Positions 36,844 to 46,546 are shown, numbered from the stretch's first letter. The stretch: DNA of 64,000 bases from an uncultured Marinicella sp. (GCA_947502595.1 CANNAM010000001.1:342988-406987); one strand, 5' to 3'. Program-made: numbers and translations. Notes: generated by a model from the sequence alone, not told the origin.

Positions 36844-37740
36844 TTATGCAGGCCCGATTATTGTTGTAAAAACACTCGTCACAACGATTACTAAAAAACC
36901 AAAAACTGTTTCGACGGCAATGGATTTTTGTAACGCGCTTATACTATGTTGTTGTATCAGTTTAGGTACTAACACCAATTTATGCCAAGCTGCCATCATC
37001 AACATACTGGATACCAACAATAATTTCAGTAAAATCAACTGGCCGTAGCCTGTAGTAAACAAATCAGCTATTGAGTCAACAAAGCGAACTACCAAGACCA
37101 CACCACAGCTAATTAATAGCAGGACCACAATTAGGGCAAATCGGCCAAAGTCTTCCATAAGAGTTTTGACTGTTTGAGTCGGTAGTGAACTGCATGATTT
37201 ATAAAGTGGCCAGAGTGATCCAATCCACAGTGAAACAGCTACAACATGCATGCTTAAAATGGCTTGTACCCAAAAGGCATCGCTGGCAGAGTGGCCAGTG
37301 ATGGAAAAACTAATGGCGATTATTAACAGCGCAGCAAGGGTTGCAATTAAATTCAGTGGGTTTCTGTTTTGATAGGGTTTTTGCCAAAATATAACGGTCA
37401 ATAATGCCAAGAATAAACCTGTTATTCGCAGTAAAGCCTGGTCTCCGATAACCGACTGCCAGACTATAGTGAGCATAAAGGTATTAACCAACCCTTGCCA
37501 ACCGCTATCTGAAAGTGAGGCAGCTTCAATTGGGATTTGCGCCATGGCAGCGAGTAAACCGGCTAATAAAAAACCTAATTGCCATTTTTTTATGGGTTTT
37601 AAATAGGCCTCTACCGATTCAGTATCTGCCGCTGATTTCAATAATAAGTTGATTAATAAACCACCAGCCAAAGCAGCTATTGCCACATAGCTGGTGATTT
37701 TTACGATTAAAAGTAATGCTGACCAATCAAGGAATTCCAT
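36844..37740 (-). CDS. copD: CopD-family copper transport membrane protein
   Basis: A 298-residue inner-membrane protein with about eight hydrophobic segments. CopD hallmarks include conserved His residues in membrane segments (SFSITGHSASDAFWVQAILSMHV in two pieces; MMAAWHKLVLVPK). CopD works with periplasmic CopC in copper uptake for cuproproteins or in resistance. It starts 13 nt after the adjacent copC stop on the minus strand, within the copA-copB-copC-copD order. Confidence 0.9.
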   Translation of the reverse strand: MEFLDWSALLLIVKITSYVAIAALAGGLLINLLLKSAADTESVEAYLKPIKKWQLGFLLAGLLAAMAQIPIEAASLSDSGWQGLVNTFMLTIVWQSVIGDQALLRITGLFLALLTVIFWQKPYQNRNPLNLIATLAALLIIAISFSITGHSASDAFWVQAILSMHVVAVSLWIGSLWPLYKSCSSLPTQTVKTLMEDFGRFALIVVLLLISCGVVLVVRFVDSIADLFTTGYGQLILLKLLLVSSMLMMAAWHKLVLVPKLIQQHSISALQKSIAVETVFGFLVIVVTSVFTTIIGPA

Positions 37741-37753
37741 AATTTAATCGCTA

Positions 37754-38149
37754 TTAATGATTGTGGTTATGTTGTTGGTGATCCATTTTTTCATTTTTCT
37801 CACCAGTAATCTTAAATTGATAAGTACCTGACATTTTATGGCCATCTTGTCCTAACACAACCCAGTCAATAGTGTATTTACCTTCTTTTAAGGCAGGTAA
37901 TTTCCAGGTGTATTCCGCTAAAGCATCCGCTGAAGGTCTAAAGCCAAAGTTTATGGATTGCTTGTCTGCATTGAGTAGTTTTGCTCTAACCATTTGTACT
38001 GGACTGCTATAAACCAACTCAAGCTGCTGCGGACTGTTTGTCAGTTGGGCATTTTCTGCCGGAATGGTTTTAGCCAATTCAACATGGGCTGTCGCTGAAA
38101 ATGCAATCATGGCGGTTGTCGTTATTAATATAGTTTTAAAAAGTTTCAT
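37754..38149 (-). CDS. copC: CopC-family periplasmic copper-binding protein with His-rich tail
   Basis: A 131-residue protein. The signal peptide ends in FSATA, leaving HVELAKTIPAENAQL, so His is the first mature residue. The conserved WVVLGQDGHKMSGTYQF lies near the end. A C-terminal tail KMDHQQHNHNH could add a metal site. The same eight residues KMDHQQHN occur inside CopA, with 17 identical nucleotides. Second CopC of the cluster, between copB and copD. Confidence 0.92.
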   Translation of the reverse strand: MKLFKTILITTTAMIAFSATAHVELAKTIPAENAQLTNSPQQLELVYSSPVQMVRAKLLNADKQSINFGFRPSADALAEYTWKLPALKEGKYTIDWVVLGQDGHKMSGTYQFKITGEKNEKMDHQQHNHNH

Positions 38150-38194
38150 TTTTCACCTCTGATGAATTTATATAATTAAATTAAAATGGGGAAA

Positions 38195-39181
38195 TCAAAA
38201 CCAGAATCTTAATCCGGCTAATACCTTGGTGTCTCTACTTTGATTATTGTCTGATTCCAAAAAGTCGGCTGTTTTACCAAACATGTTTGACCATTCGACA
38301 CCAATGTAGGGCGCAAATTGACGGGAGAATTCATACCTCAATCTAAAGCCTAACTGACTGCTGGAAAAGCCACTACCTAGATTGTTTTCGAGATCATCCT
38401 TGCCATATAAAGTGAGTTCAGCACGCGGTTGAAATATCAGTTTTTGGGTTATTAATAATTCATATTCAGCCTCAATGGTGAGTGCTGTATTACCTTGTTC
38501 ACCTACATAGCCGGTGATATCGAGCTCGAACCAATAGGGAGCCAGAACTTGTACACCAAATGCCAGCCACTGCCTGTTCTTACCTTGCTTATAATTGTCA
38601 AGCCTAACTCCAAGCTGCGTATCCCAGAAGGGAGTAATGGCATGTCCCCAAAGCAAATCTGTCTGGTTTTTTTCAAAATTTCCTGACACGATTTCACCTT
38701 CAGCCTTAATCACAAAACGGTTAAAAGTAGTCCCGTACCAGCCTTGAAAATCATAGCTTATGTCGTTATTTCGGTCATTAAACTCTAGCCGGTCACCCAA
38801 AACCGCCCAAAATTTATGTTCATCAGCTAACCTGAGCCGATTTTCTTTCGGCATTGAGTAAGGTCCTGTTGTCAGGGTGGTGCCATTGGCATAGGCATGG
38901 GGATCTCTTGCATTGGCCGGCGGTTTATTATCTTGCTTATGCATATCGCCATGATCCATATCACCATGATTCATGTCGCCATGATCCATCGTGTGGTCGT
39001 TTGCCTTTGCAGTAGGTTCATTATGTTCATTATGAAGTCCATCATCGTGGTGACTGTGTTCGTTCATTTTTACTGGGGCAGCCTCGTTTTCTGATTGGGC
39101 CAATACCTGTTGGCTTGAGATTAACAACAACACGCTGCAAAATAAACTAACTAGATAACGATTAGAATTAATATTACTCAT
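38195..39181 (-). CDS. copB: CopB, outer-membrane copper resistance protein
   Basis: About 328 residues from the ATG at 39181, which overlaps the copA stop (ATGA) and begins a signal peptide ending in VLAQS. The N-terminal His/Met/Asp-rich zone includes MDHGDMNHGDMDHGDMHK, likely a metal-binding segment. The rest (about residues 110-328) is an outer-membrane beta-barrel typical of CopB/PcoB, ending in Phe (LAGLRFWF). Thought to sequester or move copper at the outer membrane. Confidence 0.93.
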   Translation of the reverse strand: MSNINSNRYLVSLFCSVLLLISSQQVLAQSENEAAPVKMNEHSHHDDGLHNEHNEPTAKANDHTMDHGDMNHGDMDHGDMHKQDNKPPANARDPHAYANGTTLTTGPYSMPKENRLRLADEHKFWAVLGDRLEFNDRNNDISYDFQGWYGTTFNRFVIKAEGEIVSGNFEKNQTDLLWGHAITPFWDTQLGVRLDNYKQGKNRQWLAFGVQVLAPYWFELDITGYVGEQGNTALTIEAEYELLITQKLIFQPRAELTLYGKDDLENNLGSGFSSSQLGFRLRYEFSRQFAPYIGVEWSNMFGKTADFLESDNNQSRDTKVLAGLRFWF

Positions 39182-40947
39182 GATACGACAACCTCGCGAA
39201 ACATACCTGCATCCATATGGAACAGTAAATGACAATGCCACGCCCACCGTCCAACATCATGGGGGGTCGTTAAAAAGCTGATTCTTTGGGCAGGCTGAAC
39301 AGAAATGGTGTGGCGACGAACTTGAGCGTAACCCTGTTCATTTTCTAAATCGCTCCACATACCATGTAAATGCATGGGGTGCGTCATCATGGTATCGTTT
39401 TGTAAAATAACCCTGATGCGTTGGTTTTGCTTCATATGAACCGGTGTGCTTTTACCGAATTCCAAACCATCAAATGACCAGCTGTAGCGTTCCATATTAC
39501 CGGTTAAATGCAACTCAATTTCAGCCTCAGGCACTTGTTGCTTTATGAGGCCATCAACTGAGTGTAAATCAGCCAAAGTTAACACCTTCCTGCCGTTATT
39601 TCTTAATCCGATACCCGGATCGTCCAAATTTGTTCGAGGCATATCAACCCGCATATCAACAGAAGGTCCGTATTCAGATTTAGCATGCCGTACTTCTGTA
39701 GAAGCCTTTTGTAATGATTTTGGATTGTGTTGTTGGTGATCCATCTTGCCATGGTCCATATGGATAGAGTTCATAGCCATTCCAGCGCCTGCACCATGGC
39801 TCATGTCACCCATCATGTCAGACATGGCCAGCCATTCAACGGGGTCCATAGCCGGTACTGGGGCTTCAGCAAATGAGTTAACGGCCAATGTTCCTTTGGC
39901 ATAACCTGTTCGCTCCATACTTTGGGCAAATAAAGTATAGGCTTCTTTAGTGGGTTTAATCAACACGTCATAGGTTTCACCCGGCCCAAATCTAAATTCA
40001 TCGACGGTTACCGGTTTTACATTTTGACCATCTGCTTGAACTACAGACATGGGTAATTCAGGAATACGAACATCATAAAAGGTATTACTGGAGCCATTGA
40101 TAAAGCGCAACCGAACACATTCACCTGACTTAAATAAACCCCGCCAATTTGCCGCGGGCGTCTTGCCATTCATTAAGTAGGTTAAGGTAGCAGCAGATAA
40201 ATCACCTAAGTCAGTTGGACTCATACGCATTTGATTCCACATTTGGCGTTTGCTTAAAGCACCTTTAAGACCATTGTGTCTAACATCTTGGAAAAAATCT
40301 TTGACGGTTGGTTGGTTGTAGTTATACACATCCCCTTGGACTTTCAATTTCTTAAATGCATGCATCGGAACATCATCAGTCCAATCCGAAAGCTGAACAA
40401 TATAATCACGGTCAGAAACAATAGACTCTTGTTCACGGGGTTCAATAATCAAGGCACCATACATGCCTGTCATTTCCTGGAAACCACTGTGAGAATGATA
40501 CCAATAGGTACCGCTCTGGTTTAACTTGAATTGGTAGACAAAAGTTTCACCTGGCATGATGCCGTTAAAGCTTAAACCGGGTACGCCATCCATTTGGTAA
40601 GGCAAAATAATACCGTGCCAATGAATAGAGGAGGGTACTGAAAGCTTGTTGGTCACTTTTATGGTTACCTCATCGCCCTCACGTAGGTGTAATGACGGTG
40701 CCGGAATTGAATTGTTTATGGTGGTAGCCATGCGTGTTACACCGGTAAAATTAACCGGAGATTCAGCAATTACCAATTCAATCAGCTTGCCACTTAGAAC
40801 CGGCGCATCTCCGGTTAAGGTACCCAGTTCAGCAGAAATAGCGGATTTAAGTAGTTTAGGCGTAGCCATAAGCACGCCGCCTGCAACCAGCCCTTGAACA
40901 AACTGGCGCCGCTGAAACTTTTTAGGAAAAAGATTATTATTTGTCAT
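39178..40947 (-). CDS. copA: CopA, Tat-exported multicopper oxidase
   Basis: About 589 residues from the ATG at 40947, giving a Tat signal (QRRQFVQGLVAGGVLMA). All four copper-ligand clusters of multicopper oxidases are present: SIHWHG, YWYHSHSG, HPMHLHG and HCHLLFHMDAGMF. A Met/His-rich insertion (DMMGDMSHGAGAGMAM, then HMDHGKMDHQQHN) lies around residues 380-420, as in PcoA/CopA. It oxidises Cu(I) to Cu(II) in the periplasm. It is divergent from copR, with operator-like repeats between them. Confidence 0.95.
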   Translation of the reverse strand: MTNNNLFPKKFQRRQFVQGLVAGGVLMATPKLLKSAISAELGTLTGDAPVLSGKLIELVIAESPVNFTGVTRMATTINNSIPAPSLHLREGDEVTIKVTNKLSVPSSIHWHGIILPYQMDGVPGLSFNGIMPGETFVYQFKLNQSGTYWYHSHSGFQEMTGMYGALIIEPREQESIVSDRDYIVQLSDWTDDVPMHAFKKLKVQGDVYNYNQPTVKDFFQDVRHNGLKGALSKRQMWNQMRMSPTDLGDLSAATLTYLMNGKTPAANWRGLFKSGECVRLRFINGSSNTFYDVRIPELPMSVVQADGQNVKPVTVDEFRFGPGETYDVLIKPTKEAYTLFAQSMERTGYAKGTLAVNSFAEAPVPAMDPVEWLAMSDMMGDMSHGAGAGMAMNSIHMDHGKMDHQQHNPKSLQKASTEVRHAKSEYGPSVDMRVDMPRTNLDDPGIGLRNNGRKVLTLADLHSVDGLIKQQVPEAEIELHLTGNMERYSWSFDGLEFGKSTPVHMKQNQRIRVILQNDTMMTHPMHLHGMWSDLENEQGYAQVRRHTISVQPAQRISFLTTPHDVGRWAWHCHLLFHMDAGMFREVVVS

Positions 40948-40992
40948 AAACTCAAAAGTAAAAAGTAAAAGAGCAATTATAAACAAGCACTC

Positions 40993-41030
40993 ATGTCACA
41001 GGCATGACACCAAGATGACAACTTTGTAAT
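40993..41030. promoter_or_regulatory. CopR-box-like repeats between copA and copR
   Basis: TGACAACTTTGTAAT (41016-41030) fits an ACA-N4-TGT dyad, sharing its right half with the palindrome at 35704. ATGACA is repeated directly at 41004 and 41015, 11 bp apart, the spacing expected for OmpR-family dimers. An inverted TGTCA (40994) pairs with TGACA (41005). This is the likely control region for copABCD and copRS. Confidence 0.6.
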
Positions 41031-41094
41031 GTGTTTATCATCTTGTTGTTATCGTAATTGCGGTAAACTTAAACTTGTTTGTAATGGATTAACC

Positions 41095-41778
41095 ATGCGC
41101 CTATTGATTGTAGAAGATGAAGAAAAAACCGGAAACTACTTAAAACAAGGACTTTCCGAGTCCGGTTTTAGGGTTGAGTTGGCCATCAATGGTTTGGACG
41201 GTCACCACTTAGCCATGACTGAATCTTTCGATCTTATCGTTTTGGATGTAATGTTGCCGGATGTTTCAGGCTGGCGAATCGTCAAAGCCTTAAGAGCAGC
41301 AAATAATGATACGCCGGTATTGTTTCTATCTGCGCGTGACAGTGTGGAAGACCGCGTTAAAGGTCTAGAACTGGGTGCTGATGATTACTTGATTAAACCC
41401 TTTGCCTTTTCAGAAGTGTTGGCCAGAGTACGAACTTTATTGCGGCGAGGGGACAGCAAAACTGAGGTCGATAGATTGGATGTTGCCGATTTACAGCTCG
41501 ATATTCGTAGTAGAAAGGTTATGAGAAATGGTCAGCGCATCGTTTTAAGCACCAAAGAATTTAACTTGTTGGAATTATTGATGCGTAGACAGGGTGAGGT
41601 TTTACCGCGATCACTTATTGCATCAGAAGTTTGGGACATGAACTTTGACAGTGATACCAATGTAATCGATGTGGCTATCAGACGCTTAAGAAAGAAAATT
41701 GACGACGACTTTGAGATGAAATTAATTCATACCGTGAGAGGAATGGGCTATAAATTTGAAGCTGAAAATGTTGAGTAA
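41095..41778 (+). CDS. copR: Heavy-metal response regulator, OmpR family (CopR/CusR type)
   Basis: About 227 residues from the ATG at 41095; the earlier start at 41029 adds an unlikely Cys-rich leader and overlaps the operator region. The receiver domain has the acidic pocket IVEDEEKT, phospho-Asp51 in [10 protein letters not shown] and Lys in LIKPF. The winged-helix DNA-binding domain (about 130-227) includes [13 protein letters not shown] and [10 protein letters not shown]. It pairs with the sensor overlapping its 3' end. Its position beside copA supports copper sensing. Confidence 0.93.
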   Translation: MRLLIVEDEEKTGNYLKQGLSESGFRVELAINGLDGHHLAMTESFDLIVLDVMLPDVSGWRIVKALRAANNDTPVLFLSARDSVEDRVKGLELGADDYLIKPFAFSEVLARVRTLLRRGDSKTEVDRLDVADLQLDIRSRKVMRNGQRIVLSTKEFNLLELLMRRQGEVLPRSLIASEVWDMNFDSDTNVIDVAIRRLRKKIDDDFEMKLIHTVRGMGYKFEAENVE

Positions 41779-43180
41779 ACTGAAAAAACAGTTGCCTTTG
41801 TCACTCACTTTGCGGGTGATATTGTTTGTGGCATTGACTGTTGCTGTCTGCCTTAGTTTGATGGCCAGTCTTATAAATAGCTCAATTGATCATCATTTTC
41901 AACAACAAGATGCCGGTGAGTTAGAAGTGATTATTAAGGCAATAGAGTCTAATCTTAATGCGGAATTTACAACAGATAATCAATTATCCGATCAATTAAA
42001 ACGGGCCGTATCCGGTCACCATGGTGTCTATTATGATGTACGTAACTCGGACGGTGAGCTCATATATAAAAATTCAGAACTTAATTTTGTAACGGTTTCA
42101 AAGGAAGCACCTGTTGCAACTCAATTTACGGATGAAAACATTCAACTTTGGTACATTGAAGATCAAACTTTTCGCGGTTTAGTGACATCATTAACAGTAT
42201 CGGGAAAGACTTACCAGGTTATTACCGCCATCAATATCGACTTTCATTTGCACTTTTTAAATCAATTCGAACAGAGTTTATGGATGATTATGGCCGGTTC
42301 TTCGATTTTGATTCTGTTGGCTGCATGGTTAGCGATCTATCAAGGTTTAAATCCATTACGGGCATTAAGTAATGAAGTGGCAGATATCCAAGCCAATAAA
42401 ATGAATGTCAGACTGGATGCCGGTAAAGTGCCGGTAGAATTAAGGAATTTGGTGGAATCATTTAATCAGATGCTCGACCGTCTCGAAGATAGTTTTTCGC
42501 GGCTGGCTGACTTTTCGACCGATATAGCGCATGAATTGCGTACCCCTTTAACCAATATAATTACCCAAACTCAAGTTAATTTATCAAAACCAAGAAACCA
42601 AGAAACATACCAGGAAATGCTCTTTTCCAATTTGGAAGAACTCGAACGTTTAAGTGTTTTGATTAATGATATGTTAAGAATTGCAAAAGTGAATAATGGT
42701 TTAATAAAACCCGATAAAGTAGCTTTAAATAGCCACACTGAAATTGAAGTGTTATTTGAATTTTTTGATGCTTTTGCGGAAGAAGCTGGCGTCGCATTAG
42801 CCTCTACTGGTCCGGAAATAATCATTGATGCGGACCAATCGCATCTTCGTCAAGCCTTATCTAATCTATTATCAAATGCCATCAGGCATTCTACCAAAGC
42901 ATCCCAAGTCATCATAGAAACCCGAGTTATTAATGATAAGCAGGCATTAATCTCTGTCATAAATTCTGGAAACCCGATTCCGGAAAATGTCCTGCCATAC
43001 CTTTTTGATCGATTTTACCGGGTTGATAAATCCAGAAATCGTCACAGTGAAGGTGCCGGCTTGGGGTTGGCCATTGCTAAGGCATTGATTGAAGCCAATG
43101 ACGGCTGTATTGAGGTTAAATCAGATGTTAAGAACACTCGATTTCAGATAACAATTCCTTTATTTATAGCATCAAGCTAA
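41768..43180 (+). CDS. copS: Heavy-metal sensor histidine kinase (CopS/CusS type)
   Basis: About 470 residues from the ATG at 41768, overlapping copR by 11 nt. TM1 is at about 15-40 and TM2 at about 170-190, flanking a periplasmic sensor domain. A HAMP domain follows, then the H-box [12 protein letters not shown] (His about 254), an N-box near [12 protein letters not shown] and the G-boxes [11 protein letters not shown] and [12 protein letters not shown]. It matches CusS/CopS architecture. It would phosphorylate the adjacent CopR in response to periplasmic copper or silver. Confidence 0.93.
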   Translation: MLSKLKKQLPLSLTLRVILFVALTVAVCLSLMASLINSSIDHHFQQQDAGELEVIIKAIESNLNAEFTTDNQLSDQLKRAVSGHHGVYYDVRNSDGELIYKNSELNFVTVSKEAPVATQFTDENIQLWYIEDQTFRGLVTSLTVSGKTYQVITAINIDFHLHFLNQFEQSLWMIMAGSSILILLAAWLAIYQGLNPLRALSNEVADIQANKMNVRLDAGKVPVELRNLVESFNQMLDRLEDSFSRLADFSTDIAHELRTPLTNIITQTQVNLSKPRNQETYQEMLFSNLEELERLSVLINDMLRIAKVNNGLIKPDKVALNSHTEIEVLFEFFDAFAEEAGVALASTGPEIIIDADQSHLRQALSNLLSNAIRHSTKASQVIIETRVINDKQALISVINSGNPIPENVLPYLFDRFYRVDKSRNRHSEGAGLGLAIAKALIEANDGCIEVKSDVKNTRFQITIPLFIASS

Positions 43181-43226
43181 GCAGAATTTCTGAACTTTTT
43201 ATCACCAAAACCATAGGAAAAATAAA

Positions 43227-43706
43227 ATGACTAAAAAAAATATTTCAATACTTACCATACTGCTATCTTTAACATTATCTCTGGCTGCTTTTAGCCATGG
43301 CGATGAAAAACATGAAGAGTCAAAAAAACCATTATTTAGTGGCTTAGATACTGAAGCTGCTCAAGTTGTTAAACAATTTCATACTGCCTTAAGAACCAGT
43401 GATACGGACTTAGCGCGTTCTGTTTTAAGCAATGATGTGCTTATCTATGAATCTGGTACGGCCGAACGTTCAGCCGAAGAATATGCTGCAGGTCATATGA
43501 AAGCAGACATGCAATATTTAGCAACCATCAGCTCTGAAATCATTGAGCATCAGATCAAAGTGAATGCGGATTTAGCTATATCGACAGCCCAATTTAAAAA
43601 CACCCGAACGGTGGCAGGGCGTAGCCGAGAAAGTATTTCAATGGAAACAATTGTGGTTTCTAAAATCGATGGCAAGTGGCTTATTACCCACATACATTGG
43701 TCATAA
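43227..43706 (+). CDS. Exported NTF2-like (DUF4440/SnoaL-type) protein
   Basis: A 159-residue protein with signal peptide (ISILTILLSLTLSLAAFSHG) and a His/Glu-rich start to the mature part (HGDEKHEESKK). The NTF2-like cone fold is suggested by VVKQFHTALRTSD, DVLIYESG and a final WLITHIHWS. Such proteins appear in copper and mercury loci but have no assigned activity. It starts 46 nt after copS on the same strand. Function unknown. Confidence 0.75.
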   Translation: MTKKNISILTILLSLTLSLAAFSHGDEKHEESKKPLFSGLDTEAAQVVKQFHTALRTSDTDLARSVLSNDVLIYESGTAERSAEEYAAGHMKADMQYLATISSEIIEHQIKVNADLAISTAQFKNTRTVAGRSRESISMETIVVSKIDGKWLITHIHWS

Positions 43707-43817
43707 GAAAAGGTAAACGCAGTGGCTTAATCGCCTGTTTTGCCACTAGTAAGTAAATAAAAATTAAACATGTTTTGTTAGGATACTATTAAACTCTATA
43801 TCAAAAAGGAGGAAGCT

Positions 43818-44264
43818 ATGACCTATAAACGGTTTCTGTTAATGATCACGACCTCTGTAATTATTATGTATATGGCCATGTACTTAAATAATTATGCATG
43901 GGAACATGTTTTTTGGAGCGAAACACGCGCTTATATGAGTCTCATAATGGGGGCAATAATGGCTACTGTCATGTTACTTTTTATGCTGAAGCATTATCAC
44001 AACACCAAAGCCAACACTGTGATTTTTATAACCAGTGCGGTGGTATTTAGCAGTTCCCTTTATTTAGTACGCTCGCAATCCACCGTGGATGATGTGGCAT
44101 GGATGAAAGCCATGATACCGCATCATTCAATTGCCATATTAACCAGTAAACGGGCCAATATATCAGATCCGCGGGTGCGCCATTTAGCGGATGACATCAT
44201 TGTTGCTCAAGAGCTTGAAATTAAAAAAATGAAGAAATATATCAAAGCTTTGGAAGGGAGGTAG
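43818..44264 (+). CDS. DUF305 membrane protein
   Basis: A 148-residue protein with three N-terminal hydrophobic segments (about residues 7-23, 38-56 and 68-85) and a C-terminal DUF305 helical part containing VAWMKAMIPHHSIAI, with the conserved paired His. An AGGAGG-like site (AAAGGAGGAAGCT) precedes the ATG. DUF305 proteins are frequent in metal-resistance islands and may bind copper. It is the last gene of the copper block; 522 nt without a gene follow. Confidence 0.85.
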   Translation: MTYKRFLLMITTSVIIMYMAMYLNNYAWEHVFWSETRAYMSLIMGAIMATVMLLFMLKHYHNTKANTVIFITSAVVFSSSLYLVRSQSTVDDVAWMKAMIPHHSIAILTSKRANISDPRVRHLADDIIVAQELEIKKMKKYIKALEGR

Positions 44265-44786
44265 CCTAGGTTTTATATGTTCAAGTATGGGTGGTGTACA
44301 TGGTCTGATGTTTTACATATGTTATGTGTATGCGGTTTAATCAGTGGGTTGAGTATTGAATGAATTTACAATAGATCAGTATTAATCCACTGAAACAAAG
44401 CCATTCCAAATGGTTGTAATTGTGAATTTAGCCTCACAGATTATTTTTGCATGTGTGTATCGGTTATTTGGCGTTTGTGATTAGCCACTGGGTTCTTATA
44501 AGTTGGCAATGAATATGATTGACTTTGATTGGTATATATTTTGTGACTTTTCTTTAAAAGTATGTTTTATGATGTAATCAAGGGTGCTTATATATTAAAT
44601 TGTCTGGGGTGATTTAACCAACGCGCACTGGTGCTGGTGGGAGGAACCCGGAATACCCATTCCGGTCGCGCCATTCTAACCACTTAATAAAAACTTTAGG
44701 TGCTCATAAATTTTTATCTGAACCGTGTTGTTTCATTCAAGGGTGTCATAAATGTGATGAGTGGTTAGACAGTCCGGTCAGAATTT
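44265..44786. other. Gene-free right margin of the copper block with a GC-rich stem-loop
   Basis: These 522 nt contain no convincing ORF. They are AT-rich except for about 44612-44675, where CCGGAAT and ATTCCGG (44648-44654 and 44659-44665) form a perfect 7-bp hairpin with loop ACCC. TCGCGCCA follows at 44666-44673. The 7-mer CGCGCCA also forms the 3' end of the tRNA-Arg at 35387-35393. This might be a degenerate attachment site or tRNA remnant, but the match is short. Confidence 0.4.
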
Positions 44787-45452
44787 TTACTGTTCTGTCA
44801 CTTCACCTTGCTGGTTGGCAATCAACACCAAATCGGCTTTTCTTTGGGCGAACAGACCGTTGGTGACCACGCCAGGGATTTGATTGATTTTATTTTCCAG
44901 TTCAATTGGGTCCAGAATTTTTAAGTTATGGATGTCAATGATTTGGTTGCCATTGTCAGTAACAAAACCTTCGCGATAGATGGGTTGACCGCCAAGTTTA
45001 ACCATTTGCCTGGCAACGTAGCTGCGTGCCATGGGCAACACTTCTATGGGCAAGGGGAATTTGCCCAGTATGTCGACTTGTTTGCTGTGATCAATAATAC
45101 AAATGAATTTTTTACTGGCAGCAGCAATGATTTTTTCACGGGTTAAAGCGCCACCGCCACCTTTGGTCAATCGATTGTGGGCGTCACATTCATCTGCTCC
45201 ATCTATATACAAGGTTAGATCACCGGTTTGATTCAGTTCCTGAACTTTGAACTCCAGTGCTTCTAAGCGCTTTGTTGAGGCTTCAGAGCTGGACACAATG
45301 GCGCCAATGCGGTGTCGGACTTGTGGCAATAAATCAATCAGTAAATTCACAGTTGATCCGGTGCCTACACCTAAATCAACTTTAAAGTTATAAGCTTCAA
45401 TGTGGGCGAGTGCGGCTTGAGCCACTTGTTGTTTGAGTTGATCTGAGTTCAT
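44787..45452 (-). CDS. rpiA: Ribose-5-phosphate isomerase A
   Basis: A 221-residue cytoplasmic enzyme interconverting ribose-5-phosphate and ribulose-5-phosphate in the pentose phosphate pathway. RpiA motifs: [39 protein letters not shown] (phosphate and catalytic Asp/Glu loops) and LPIEVLPMA. Its start overlaps the fau stop (ATGA), so it follows fau in one transcript. The fau-rpiA-zapA neighbourhood resembles that of E. coli. Confidence 0.97.
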   Translation of the reverse strand: MNSDQLKQQVAQAALAHIEAYNFKVDLGVGTGSTVNLLIDLLPQVRHRIGAIVSSSEASTKRLEALEFKVQELNQTGDLTLYIDGADECDAHNRLTKGGGGALTREKIIAAASKKFICIIDHSKQVDILGKFPLPIEVLPMARSYVARQMVKLGGQPIYREGFVTDNGNQIIDIHNLKILDPIELENKINQIPGVVTNGLFAQRKADLVLIANQQGEVTEQ

Positions 45453-46000
45453 AACTTAAAGTATCCTTGTTCTGTATAAAGGTGATTGATTTTAACATCC
45501 CAGCTGTGAGCGGGCAATCGTTGCTGTTGTTGGAATTGGTAGGCAACACCTGCCAATTGAGTGTGTTGTCGTGTGTTGTGGTCAGCAAAGTAGCGGTCAT
45601 AAAAACCACCGCCCATTCCCAGGCGGTTGCCTTGTAGGTCAAAACCAACCAACGGCAGCAGACACAAGTCCAACTCAGCTGCTGGTAGTGAAGCAATGAA
45701 CTCAGGTTGTTGGATGCCGAACCGATGGTGAATCAGCTGCAGTTCAGGGGTGTAACGATGAAATTGCATCTGCTCGCCTTGAATGCTGGGTAAATAGTGG
45801 ATTTTATTGCCAGTCTTAAGTAAATCGCTTATATCAACTTCGCCATTGAACGGCAGGTACAAAGCCACGCGATGCGCTTGTTGGTATAAGGTGGATTGTC
45901 TGATGTGATTAACGGTATTTTTACTTAAAGCTGTGATTTGTTTTTGGCTGAGGTTTTTTCTGCGCTGTAATAACAGTGACCTGATGCGGGTTTTATTCAT
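45449..46000 (-). CDS. fau: 5-formyltetrahydrofolate cyclo-ligase
   Basis: About 183 residues from the ATG at 46000, which has AAGG about 9 nt upstream. A longer frame to 46141 would run through the 6S RNA gene and is rejected. The enzyme converts 5-formyl-THF to 5,10-methenyl-THF with ATP. Recognised by the N-terminal [16 protein letters not shown] and the C-terminal [25 protein letters not shown] loop. The gene lies directly downstream of 6S RNA, the classic ssrS-ygfA arrangement. Confidence 0.94.
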   Translation of the reverse strand: MNKTRIRSLLLQRRKNLSQKQITALSKNTVNHIRQSTLYQQAHRVALYLPFNGEVDISDLLKTGNKIHYLPSIQGEQMQFHRYTPELQLIHHRFGIQQPEFIASLPAAELDLCLLPLVGFDLQGNRLGMGGGFYDRYFADHNTRQHTQLAGVAYQFQQQQRLPAHSWDVKINHLYTEQGYFKL

Positions 46001-46052
46001 CGGGTTTACCTTGAAGTAGCTGTGCTGATTTGAACTGTCATAAAAGAAGTGT

Positions 46053-46241
46053 AGATGTTGACCACATGTGCCGTTGTATACTGGCGTCCTTGGTACCAAA
46101 GGTACAAGGCGGAAACCCAACAACTGGCTAAGGCTTCTCACTACAAGGTGAGCATGCGCACTGACAGTTATAAAAATTCCCTGTAAAACATAATTAGGGC
46201 CAAGGCATATGCGTATACCTCGAACACCGCAGTCAACACCA
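46053..46241 (-). ncRNA. ssrS: 6S RNA
   Basis: It lies between zapA and fau on their strand, the usual place in gammaproteobacteria. The minus strand contains GCATGCTCACC...GAGAAGCCTTA, matching E. coli 6S RNA GCAUGCUC...GAGAAGCCUUA. A closing stem TGTTGAC/GTCAACA (46232-46238 and 46056-46062) frames about 180 nt, with a large internal bubble like an open promoter. 6S RNA binds sigma70 RNA polymerase in stationary phase. Exact ends are estimated. Confidence 0.9.
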
Positions 46242-46252
46242 TTAAGTAGATT

Positions 46253-46546
46253 TTAGTCGTTTGTCATGGCTTGTTCAAGTTTATCGTTGAGTTTTTTAAC
46301 TGTAGATAAAACCTCAACATCATAATGTTGGTTGATGGATTGTGCTTTGATTAATTCGTGTGAGATATTAAGGGCTGCCATCAAGGCTATTTTGTCACTG
46401 GACATGGTGCCGTTTTTGCCTTTGATTTCGTGCATGGTTTTATCTAAATGATCGGCAGCAGACAACAACGAGGGACGGTCTTGCTCATCACAAGCAAACT
46501 GGTATTCTTTATTGAGGATGCGAACGGAGATTTTGGTTTGGCTCAT
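46253..46546 (-). CDS. zapA: ZapA, cell-division FtsZ-ring stabiliser
   Basis: A 97-residue protein with the ZapA N-terminal fold (ISVRILNKEYQFACDEQDRP, LLSAADHLDKTMHEIK) followed by a C-terminal coiled coil (about 60-97). ZapA bundles FtsZ filaments. Its ATG overlaps the stop of the upstream ZapB-like gene, and 6S RNA follows it. Confidence 0.95.
   Translation of the reverse strand: MSQTKISVRILNKEYQFACDEQDRPSLLSAADHLDKTMHEIKGKNGTMSSDKIALMAALNISHELIKAQSINQHYDVEVLSTVKKLNDKLEQAMTND

Noticed and set aside
44612..44680. Integron attC site
   Set aside because: YYAAC-type ends are in direct rather than inverted orientation, and no integron integrase or cassette is present.
46001..46141. N-terminal extension of fau
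   Set aside because: It translates the 6S RNA, and the ATG at 46000 has a good ribosome-binding site and matches family length.
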